Shown: one piece after another, positions 1 through 4,543 of the stretch | Numbering within the stretch: the first letter of the stretch is position 1 | How the letters are laid out: each line of letters starts with the position of its first letter | Assembly (NCBI GenBank): GCA_900317065.1 | Contig: ONFK01000059.1 | Coordinates: forward strand, 1 to 8,410 | Length of the DNA: 8,410 bases | Source of the DNA: an uncultured Bacteroidales bacterium | GTDB lineage: Bacteria; Bacteroidota; Bacteroidia; Bacteroidales; UBA932 | Direction: 5' to 3' | Position numbers and translations under genes: made by a program | The notes under the pieces: generated by a model | Told to the model about the DNA's origin: nothing | Seen by the model: only the letters and a program-made list of their open reading frames with translations | The model's database searches: none

Positions 1-56
1 CCGACGAAATCCCGGTGAGAAGGGGGGATGCGCTCCTCCTCCCCACGAAAAACTTG

Positions 57-166
57 GAATTCGCCACTTTGTTCCGAAAAACCGGTCAATTCGGGAACAA
101 ACCTTTCGAATAACCACTTTTGTTCCGAAAAAACGCCAAATTCCGGAACAAACTCATGGCAGAGAC
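57..166 (+). repeat. 51-bp-type structured repeat array, two units
   Basis: Two tandem units begin with CCACTTT(T)GTTCCG at 64 and 114. Each holds an imperfect inverted repeat, TTTGTTCC against GGAACAAA, separated by an A-rich spacer. In the second unit the arms extend to TTTGTTCCG/CGGAACAAA, a perfect 9-bp match. The array begins with GAATTCGCCAC and ends with AACTCATGGCAGAGAC; the copy at 1739-1900 shares both ends and the orientation. The last unit is a distinct terminal variant (CGCCAAA in place of CCGGTCAA), as in the other copy. Function is unknown. It could be a REP-like intergenic element, an RNA-level structure or a protein-binding array. Confidence 0.8.
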
Positions 167-218
167 ATAGTTAGTTTGCTTCGTTGAACCAGTTCCATCG
201 AAAAAAAAGTGTCCAAAA

Positions 219-250
219 TTTGGTTTATATTATAATCTTGTTTATATTTG
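219..250 (+). promoter_or_regulatory. Bacteroidetes-type promoter for the 315-1184 operon
   Basis: A -33 TTTG (219-222) and a -7 box TATATTTG (243-250) are separated by 20 bp. They match the known Bacteroides consensus TTTG-N19-20-TAnnTTTG. Transcription would start near 257, leaving a leader of about 58 nt before the ATG at 315. No other promoter is apparent before the second gene. Confidence 0.65.
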
Positions 251-314
251 CACCGTGGCTAAGGAAGACTGCGCAGCTTGGCTTGGCCGCAAAACACGTT
301 AAACAGTTGATACA

Positions 315-890
315 ATGGAACAAAACAAAGAAATGACGGCTCAGGAGAGCCTTCAGCTCATCTCCGAATCCCTCAACAAAAGCAGGAATGACATCCTGAG
401 GAATAGCGCCAAGTACTTCGTGCTCTGGGGCATTCTGCTCACGGCGACCTCCCTCGCCATCTATCTCTTATGGCATTTCACAGGCAAACCTCAATGGAAC
501 TTCCTATGGTTCGCCATGCCGGTCATCGGCTACCCCCTTGCGGCCCTGGTGGGCAAGAGCAATGCTCCCATCCCCCAGAACGAGGTAAGCAAGATGCTCG
601 GCGGAGTATGGTCGGTGTTCGGCACTTTCTCCCTCGCGCTCAGCGCCATAGCGGTTTTTGTCGTCCCGATGCACGTGACGCTGATCATTGTCATCATCCT
701 CGGACTTGCCGAATGCATCTCCGGCGTCCTGCTGAAAAATTGGCCCATTATCATCGCAGGTTTTCTCCTCGGTGTAGGTGGTGCCATCTTCGCATTGCTG
801 GTGAGGAACGAGGCGCAGATTCTCATCTTCACACTGGGTGGCGTCCTTCTCCTCGTGACCGGGATTATCATGAAACTTCAGTACAAGTAG
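315..890 (+). CDS. Six-helix integral membrane protein of unknown function
   Basis: This 191-residue protein has a charged N-terminal stretch (1-33) that is probably cytoplasmic. About six hydrophobic segments follow at roughly 34-53, 62-80, 98-117, 121-140, 144-163 and 168-186, and it ends in a short basic tail (KLQYK). No catalytic motif is visible and I cannot name a family. It is the first gene of an operon: the winged-helix regulator starts 3 bp after its stop. Small multi-helix membrane proteins paired with a PF13601-type winged-helix protein are, as I recall, a common arrangement in Bacteroidetes. That suggests the regulator controls the operon or that the two work together in an envelope response, but no ligand can be inferred. 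The ATG at 315 suits the promoter at 219-250 and sits in an A-rich start context typical of the phylum. Confidence 0.85.
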   Translation: MEQNKEMTAQESLQLISESLNKSRNDILRNSAKYFVLWGILLTATSLAIYLLWHFTGKPQWNFLWFAMPVIGYPLAALVGKSNAPIPQNEVSKMLGGVWSVFGTFSLALSAIAVFVVPMHVTLIIVIILGLAECISGVLLKNWPIIIAGFLLGVGGAIFALLVRNEAQILIFTLGGVLLLVTGIIMKLQYK

Positions 891-893
891 CCC

Positions 894-1184
894 ATGTTCC
901 CAAAATTAGATCCTATCCTTCATTCCGAGCTCCGGCTGGCGGTGATGTCCATCCTGGCCGGGGCCGATGAAGCCGATTTCACCTATCTGAAAAAACAGAC
1001 GGGCGCTACTTCCGGGAACTTGAGCGTGCAGATAGACAAGCTCGCAAGCGCGGGCTATATCGAAGTGGAGAAAGGCTTCAAAGGCAAGATGCCCCGCACT
1101 GCCTGCAGGATTACCCCGGCAGGCCAGGAAGCTTTCAAGATTTATGTCGAAGCGCTGAAAGAATACCTTTCGGCCGACAAATAA
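894..1184 (+). CDS. Winged-helix DNA-binding transcriptional regulator (PF13601/HTH_34-like)
   Basis: This 96-residue protein is almost entirely one winged-helix domain. The N-terminal helix (about 3-22, PKLDPILHSELRLAVMSIL) is followed by the helix-turn-helix (about 28-55), with LKKQTGATSGNLSVQIDKL carrying the recognition helix. The wing follows, with the family-typical pattern GYIEVEKGFKGKMPRTACRITPAG at 55-77. A final helix of about 20 residues probably dimerises. Length and motif order match the small MarR/ArsR-like winged-helix proteins grouped in PF13601. It has no sensor domain, so any signal must come through protein contacts, plausibly from the membrane protein encoded 3 bp upstream. 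Its stop lies 1 bp from the end of the toxin-gene remnant on the opposite strand, and no hairpin terminator separates them. The target operator is unknown; autoregulation is an inference. Confidence 0.88.
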   Translation: MFPKLDPILHSELRLAVMSILAGADEADFTYLKKQTGATSGNLSVQIDKLASAGYIEVEKGFKGKMPRTACRITPAGQEAFKIYVEALKEYLSADK

Positions 1185-1185
1185 G

Positions 1186-1283
1186 CTAAATTGTCTGTCT
1201 GTACTCCCGTATCACTGCGTTGATCTCTTCGAGTGAAACAGGCAGATAGTATGAACTTTGTCTATAACTGCATAATACTTCAT
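1186..1283 (-). pseudogene. Remnant of a toxin gene (PIN-like start, large internal deletion)
   Basis: On the minus strand an ATG at 1281-1283 overlaps the antitoxin stop (ATGA), the usual coupling of an antitoxin to its toxin. It reads MKYYAVID, which resembles the start of PIN-family toxins in Bacteroidetes (from memory, MKYYAVIDTNV...). After Asp8 the resemblance stops; the frame runs on to a stop after 23 codons (1212-1214). From about 1252 another frame encodes YYLPVSLEEINAVIREYRQTI and stops at 1186-1188. This end resembles the C-terminus of the neighbouring antitoxin (TLEEINSIIKETR). I read it as a deletion that joined the toxin start to the 3' end of either the toxin itself or a second antitoxin-like gene. 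No catalytic PIN acidic residues beyond Asp8 remain, so no toxin activity is expected. Confidence 0.6.
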
Positions 1284-1600
1284 TTTTTCTCCTCCTTTTT
1301 CATCTGCGCTCTGGTTTCTTTGATAATCGAGTTGATTTCTTCCAATGTCATATCGGATACGCCGTTCCTGAGAGCCTCGGCGCGTAGTTCATCCACCACC
1401 TCTCCAAATCGACGGGACAGCTCCTTCTGCCGGATTTCCCTTTCCGATTCAACATCAAATGGAATCCTCTCCTGTTTTACAACCGTTCTTGCAAATAGAT
1501 TCAGGGCTGTATTCGCACTCATCCCGAAATCTTTGCAAAGTTCGTCGAATCTTTTCTTGGTTTCCGAGTCCATACGGACGGTAAATGCAGTTTGTGCCAT
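1280..1600 (-). CDS. RelB/DinJ-family type II antitoxin, apparently without a toxin
   Basis: This 106-residue protein begins MAQTAFTVRMDSETKKRFDELCKD, the ribbon-helix-helix signature of the RelB/DinJ family. The beta strand TAFTVRM (4-10) should contact DNA, and two helices follow through about residue 45 (GMSANTALNLFARTVV). The charged C-terminal part (50-106) normally wraps and neutralises the toxin; it includes TLEEINSIIKETR (85-97). The ATG at 1598-1600 is preferred over an upstream TTG at 1619-1621, because that TTG falls within the -7 promoter box. Family members repress their own operon, and an 8-bp inverted repeat brackets the promoter. The gene that should encode the partner toxin, overlapping this stop codon, is deleted, so this is probably an orphan antitoxin. 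It could still protect against a related toxin elsewhere or act as a DNA-binding regulator. Confidence 0.9.
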   Translation of the reverse strand: MAQTAFTVRMDSETKKRFDELCKDFGMSANTALNLFARTVVKQERIPFDVESEREIRQKELSRRFGEVVDELRAEALRNGVSDMTLEEINSIIKETRAQMKKEEKK

Positions 1601-1612
1601 AATAATTCTCTT

Positions 1613-1652
1613 TGGTTGCAAATATATATAAAATAAAACCAGAATGCAACCA
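1613..1652 (-). promoter_or_regulatory. Antitoxin promoter and candidate autoregulatory operator
   Basis: On the minus strand TATATTTG (1619-1626) fits the -7 consensus TAnnTTTG, and a weak -33 (GTTG, 1647-1650) lies 20 bp upstream. The core is bracketed by a perfect 8-bp inverted repeat, TGGTTGCA (1613-1620) and TGCAACCA (1645-1652). One half overlaps the start-proximal edge of the -7 box and the other covers the -33 position, as expected for a ribbon-helix-helix repressor site. The implied leader before the ATG at 1600 is only about 10 nt. Confidence 0.5.
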
Positions 1653-1679
1653 GAAAAAATGGTCGCTGGAAATAGTTTT

Positions 1680-1716
1680 CGTACAAGGTCTCACAATAGC
1701 TGGGGGACCTTGTACG
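1680..1716. repeat. Perfect 11-bp inverted repeat with 15-nt loop
   Basis: CGTACAAGGTC (1680-1690) and GACCTTGTACG (1706-1716) are perfect inverse complements around a 15-nt loop. No T-tract follows on either strand, so this is not a standard terminator. Arm length, loop length and total span (37 nt) equal those of the hairpin at 8241-8277. Both share GGTC, two pyrimidines and ACA on the left side and GACC at the start of the right arm. It lies 22 bp before the repeat array at 1739. Confidence 0.7.
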
Positions 1717-1738
1717 GACGGCAGGGGGCGAGGGCTGA

Positions 1739-1900
1739 GAATTCGCCACTTTTGTTCCGAAAAACCGGTCAAATCGGGAACAAACCTTTTGAAAAACCAC
1801 TTTTGTTCCGAAAAACCGGTCAAATCGGGAACAAACCTTTCGAAAAACCATTTTTGTTCCGAAAAACCGCCAAAAACGGGAACAAACTCATGGCAGAGAC
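1739..1900 (+). repeat. 51-bp structured repeat array, three units
   Basis: Three tandem units start with CCA at 1746, 1797 and 1848, an exact 51-bp period. The first two are nearly identical; each has TTTGTTCCGA, a 13-nt spacer with CCGGTCAAA, and TCGGGAACAAA, which can pair with one bulged G. The third is the terminal variant (CCGCCAAAAA) and ends AACTCATGGCAGAGAC, as in the array at 57-166. Because 51 is a multiple of three and the units lack stops, several reading frames stay open, but the peptide repeats (such as FRKTGQIGNK) are best read as artefacts. It lies between the divergent antitoxin gene and the 2205-6783 operon. Confidence 0.85.
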
Positions 1901-2160
1901 AACCACCCGACCTGTGGCTCGGGCCGGGTGCGAGACCGTGGAGAGCCGGAGCTGCAAGAAGGGCCGCCGGCAGGGTGCGGGGGCGTTGCGATGGCTGGCC
2001 GGAGCTTTTCCGGGCGAGCCTTTTCTGGCGAGGACGGGAATGACTCCGGCAGCCGCATGGAGGCCTGCCGGCGGCAGGGGATGAGACAGTCGGAAAGACA
2101 ACCGGCAGCAGGGGCAGGAGCCGCAGGGGAACGGCCGGATGAATATTCCGAAAAAATTCC
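1901..2160. other. GC-rich intergenic stretch with short repeats and palindromes
   Basis: About 240 bp rich in G and C follow the array. I see CACCCG/CGGGTG arms (1904-1909, 1925-1930), a perfect 15-bp palindrome CCTGCCGGCGGCAGG (2064-2078), and loose direct repeats around CTTTTC-GGCGAG (about 2007-2033). Frames are open on both strands, but they overlap each other, are dominated by Arg/Pro/Gly/Ala and show no domain. I therefore call no gene. A structured RNA or a decayed coding region is possible. Confidence 0.5.
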
Positions 2161-2191
2161 TATCTTTATTCGCAGATACCCCACAGCGGGG
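2161..2191 (+). promoter_or_regulatory. Weak promoter and leader hairpin for the 2205-6783 operon
   Basis: TATCTTTA (2161-2168) matches the TAnnTTTG -7 box at all but the last base. No clear TTTG sits at -33, so this is tentative. A CCCC-ACAGC-GGGG hairpin (2179-2191) would lie in the short leader. If this is the promoter, the operon's first start is the ATG at 2205 rather than the one at 2139. Confidence 0.3.
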
Positions 2192-2204
2192 AATAAACCA
2201 CGAT

Positions 2205-2429
2205 ATGAAAACAGATACCCAAAAATTCAAGGCAGTCGCCACTTTCAACGACAGGCTTCAGGCCGAAATCACTGCCGGCATGCTGCGCGAGAATGGCATT
2301 CCCGCAGGTGTGTTCGGCGCGGATTCTTCCTACCCTTCGCTGGGCTTCGTGAGCCCAGTGGAAGTAAAGGTGAACGAAGAGGACTATGATGCGGCCGTGC
2401 AGCTGCTGAGCGAGACTTCCGGACAATGA
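2205..2429 (+). CDS. DUF2007 domain protein (putative signal-transducing protein)
   Basis: This 74-residue protein is essentially one DUF2007 (PF09413) domain. It opens with VATFNDRLQAEITAGMLRENGIPAGVFG (about 11-38), a beta strand and helix ending at the glycine-rich turn that typifies the family. It closes with VEVKVNEEDYDAAVQLLSE (52-70), the second strand and helix. Biochemical function is not established; the family is small, soluble and PII/ACT-like in outline. An in-frame ATG at 2139 would add 22 residues. I prefer 2205 because that fits the family's usual length, has the A-rich start context of the phylum, and lies after the possible promoter. Its TGA overlaps the next gene's ATG (ATGA at 2426-2429), so it is translationally coupled to the dipeptide epimerase. 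It may be an accessory gene or simply the operon's lead gene. Confidence 0.82.
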   Translation: MKTDTQKFKAVATFNDRLQAEITAGMLRENGIPAGVFGADSSYPSLGFVSPVEVKVNEEDYDAAVQLLSETSGQ

Positions 2430-3580
2430 AGCGCAGGGCATTTCTCCAGACGGCGGGGCTTGCCGGAATCGCGCTGACAGGAGGCCTGCAGGCCTGCGGC
2501 AACCCAAGCGGAGCGGAAGGCGCCACCACCCCCAGACCATACAAGGTCGGGGGCAAGGAGAGGATGCGCCTGAGTTTCGAGCCGTACGAACTGCAACTCC
2601 GCCACACCTTCACCGTGGCAAGCTATTCCCGCAAGACGACCCCCGACGTGCAAGTCCGCATCGACTACGACGGCTTCACGGGCTACGGCGAGGCCTCGAT
2701 GCCGCCCTATCTCGGGCAAAGCACGGAAAGCGTCTGCGCCTTCCTGCAGAAAGTGCATCTCGAGCAGTTCCCGGACCCCTTCCAGCTGGAAGACATCCTC
2801 ACTTATATAGATTCTCTTTCCGAAGGAGATTCGGCGGCGAAGGCGGCGGTGGACATCGCCCTGCACGACCTCGTGGGCAAACTCCTCGGCCAGCCATGGT
2901 TCCGCATCTGGGGCTACGACCCCGCGAAGGCCCCCTGCACGACCTTCACCATAGGAATCGACACTCCGGAAGTCGTCCGGCAGAAGACCGAGGAATGCGC
3001 GGAGAAGTTCCGTATCCTCAAGGTCAAGGTGGGCCTCGACAACGACGAGCAGATGATACGCACCATACGCAGCGTCACCGACCTGCCGATTGCGGTGGAC
3101 GCCAACCAGGGCTGGAAAGACAGGCAGAAGGCCCTGGACGAGATCTTCTGGCTCAAGGAGCAGGGCGTGGTGATGGTGGAGCAGCCCATGGCGAAGGAAC
3201 GCCTCGACGACAACGCCTGGATCAGCGAACGCTCCCCCCTACCCATCTATGCCGACGAAGCCATCCAGAGACTGAAGGACATCCCCTCCATCAAGGGGGC
3301 CTACCACGGCATCAACATTAAGCTGATGAAGTGCACCGGAATGCGCGAAGCAAGGAAGATGGCGGATTACGCCCGCGCCGAAGGGATGCGGGTGATGCTG
3401 GGGTGTATGACAGAAACCTCCTGCGCCGTGAGCGCCGCGGCGCATCTCTCCCCTATCGCGGATTTTGCCGACCTCGACGGCAATCTGCTGATCAGCAACG
3501 ACCTCTTCGAAGGGGTCACCCTCAACGACGGAAAACTTGTCCTTCCGGACAGGCCCGGGCTCGGACTGATAAAATTATAA
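2426..3580 (+). CDS. Exported dipeptide epimerase (L-Ala-D/L-Glu epimerase type, enolase superfamily)
   Basis: Enzymes of this family invert the alpha carbon of the second residue in dipeptides such as L-Ala-D-Glu from murein. The 384-residue protein has an N-terminal capping domain (about 48-165) and a TIM-barrel. The expected catalytic residues are all visible: the K-x-K pair at 199-201 (LKVKVG), metal ligands Asp225 (VDAN), Glu252 (VEQP) and Asp277 (ADEA), and the opposing Lys299 (NIKLMKCTG). The DxD at 349-351 (ADLDGN), which in characterised AEEs binds the dipeptide amino group, supports dipeptide specificity. Unusually, it starts MKRRAFLQTAGLAG and has a lipobox-like LQAC with Cys24, suggesting a Tat-type lipoprotein signal; classical AEEs are cytoplasmic. 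It overlaps the DUF2007 gene by 4 bp, and the glycosidase gene starts 3 bp after its stop. The exact dipeptide cannot be told from sequence. Confidence 0.9.
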   Translation: MKRRAFLQTAGLAGIALTGGLQACGNPSGAEGATTPRPYKVGGKERMRLSFEPYELQLRHTFTVASYSRKTTPDVQVRIDYDGFTGYGEASMPPYLGQSTESVCAFLQKVHLEQFPDPFQLEDILTYIDSLSEGDSAAKAAVDIALHDLVGKLLGQPWFRIWGYDPAKAPCTTFTIGIDTPEVVRQKTEECAEKFRILKVKVGLDNDEQMIRTIRSVTDLPIAVDANQGWKDRQKALDEIFWLKEQGVVMVEQPMAKERLDDNAWISERSPLPIYADEAIQRLKDIPSIKGAYHGINIKLMKCTGMREARKMADYARAEGMRVMLGCMTETSCAVSAAAHLSPIADFADLDGNLLISNDLFEGVTLNDGKLVLPDRPGLGLIKL

Positions 3581-3583
3581 CTT

Positions 3584-4543
3584 ATGAAAACATACAGACT
3601 TGCATTCATCCTGGCAATCGCCCTGCTCTGTGCTGCCTGCGGCAAGGTAGAGAACAACAATAACGAGAATCCGGAACCGGAACCCGCCGTACAGCGGGAC
3701 CTGCCGGATCTGTCGGAACTGGTGAAGAAGGCCGGCATAGTAAAAGAACTACTTTCTTCCTCGAAGCTTGAGCTCGCGGAAGGCGTCGAAGAAACGGACC
3801 TGACCGTCACGCTCACCACCGGGCAGAAGGAAAACATCTTCGTTGTCACCACTGACCTCACCAATGAGAAACTCGAAGCAAAAGTAAACATATCTTCCGC
3901 CATAAAAGACATCCCGACAGGGCCGTGGCCTATGTCCACCCTTTCATACATGGCCAACCTCTCGGAGAGAAAGGGCGAAAATGTAGTGGCAATGATAAAT
4001 GCTGATTTCTGGGACACCAAGACCCTTGTTCCCAGAGGTCCTGTGCACAGCGAAGGCTTTGTCTACAATTCGAGGTTCAGCCCGGCGTGGAACAAGCAGG
4101 GCATCAGTTTCGTGGCGTACGGCAAGGACGGGAAGATGAGCATAGATTACAGCTCCGCATACACCGAAGCCACCTACGAGGTGCCCGAGGTCACCGGTTC
4201 AGGCATAATGCTGGTATGGGGCGGGAAACAGGTGGACAACTCATCGTGGCCCGCTGACGACAGGCATCCTCGTACTGCCATCGGATACACGAAGGACGGG
4301 TTCCTGTACTTCTTCTGCGTAGACGGCAGGAATGAAGGCGTGTCCGATGGTATGACATACGACGACATGGGAAGCATCCTGGAGGCTTTCGGATGCGAGC
4401 GCGCCGCTAATCTCGACGGAGGCGGCTCCACCCAACTGCTGGTGAAGAACCCGTCTTCCGACAAATTCGAAATCCGGAACAAGCCCTCGGACGGATACGA
4501 ACGTTCTGTCGTAGATGCCTGGGCCATAATCCTTTCTGAATAA
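3584..4543 (+). CDS. Phosphodiester glycosidase family lipoprotein (NAGPA domain, PF09992)
   Basis: The family is named after N-acetylglucosamine-1-phosphodiester alpha-N-acetylglucosaminidase; bacterial members are thought to cut sugar-phosphodiester bonds in exopolymers or wall polymers. This 319-residue protein has a lipoprotein signal peptide (MKTYRLAFILAIALLCAAC, Cys19) and a low-complexity Asn/Glu/Pro linker to about 37. The domain spans roughly 85-317. Its hallmarks are NADFWD (139-144), HPRTAIGYTKDG (228-239), VDGR (246-249) and the near-invariant NLDGGGST (276-283). A closing SVVDAWAIIL strand ends the fold. It should be anchored in the envelope facing the periplasm or cell surface. 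It follows the epimerase by 3 bp and its TAA overlaps the next ATG by one base, so the genes are very likely co-transcribed. The natural substrate cannot be read from sequence; a link to peptidoglycan or teichoic-like polymers is inference. Confidence 0.9.
   Translation: MKTYRLAFILAIALLCAACGKVENNNNENPEPEPAVQRDLPDLSELVKKAGIVKELLSSSKLELAEGVEETDLTVTLTTGQKENIFVVTTDLTNEKLEAKVNISSAIKDIPTGPWPMSTLSYMANLSERKGENVVAMINADFWDTKTLVPRGPVHSEGFVYNSRFSPAWNKQGISFVAYGKDGKMSIDYSSAYTEATYEVPEVTGSGIMLVWGGKQVDNSSWPADDRHPRTAIGYTKDGFLYFFCVDGRNEGVSDGMTYDDMGSILEAFGCERAANLDGGGSTQLLVKNPSSDKFEIRNKPSDGYERSVVDAWAIILSE

Larger units (their letters stand above)
1..314. other. Non-coding leader region of the 315-1184 operon
   Basis: No credible gene lies here. 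Positions 1-56 are a GC-rich stretch in which I recognise nothing. Positions 57-166 hold a two-unit repeat array, and 219-250 hold the promoter of the downstream operon. About 60 nt of leader follow, with a small TGCGCA palindrome but no riboswitch or leader peptide that I recognise. Confidence 0.6.

Noticed and set aside
57..1900. CRISPR arrays
   Set aside because: The 51-bp units are nearly identical throughout, without unique spacers between constant repeats, and no cas gene is present.
1612..2084. Plus-strand open frames with peptide repeats such as FCSEKPVKSGTN and FRKTGQIGNK
   Set aside because: They arise because the DNA repeat period is 51 bp (17 codons) and lacks stops, so two frames stay open at once. 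They run on into GC-rich DNA, show no domain and overlap the antitoxin promoter.
2139..2204. Longer start for the DUF2007 gene
   Set aside because: The 22 extra residues fall outside the domain, and the possible -7 box at 2161-2168 lies within them. The ATG at 2205 fits better, though I cannot exclude the longer form.
1820..2248. Minus-strand open frames across the GC-rich stretch
   Set aside because: They overlap each other and the opposite frames, are rich in Pro/Arg/Ser/Ala, run through the repeat array or the operon leader, and match no family I know.
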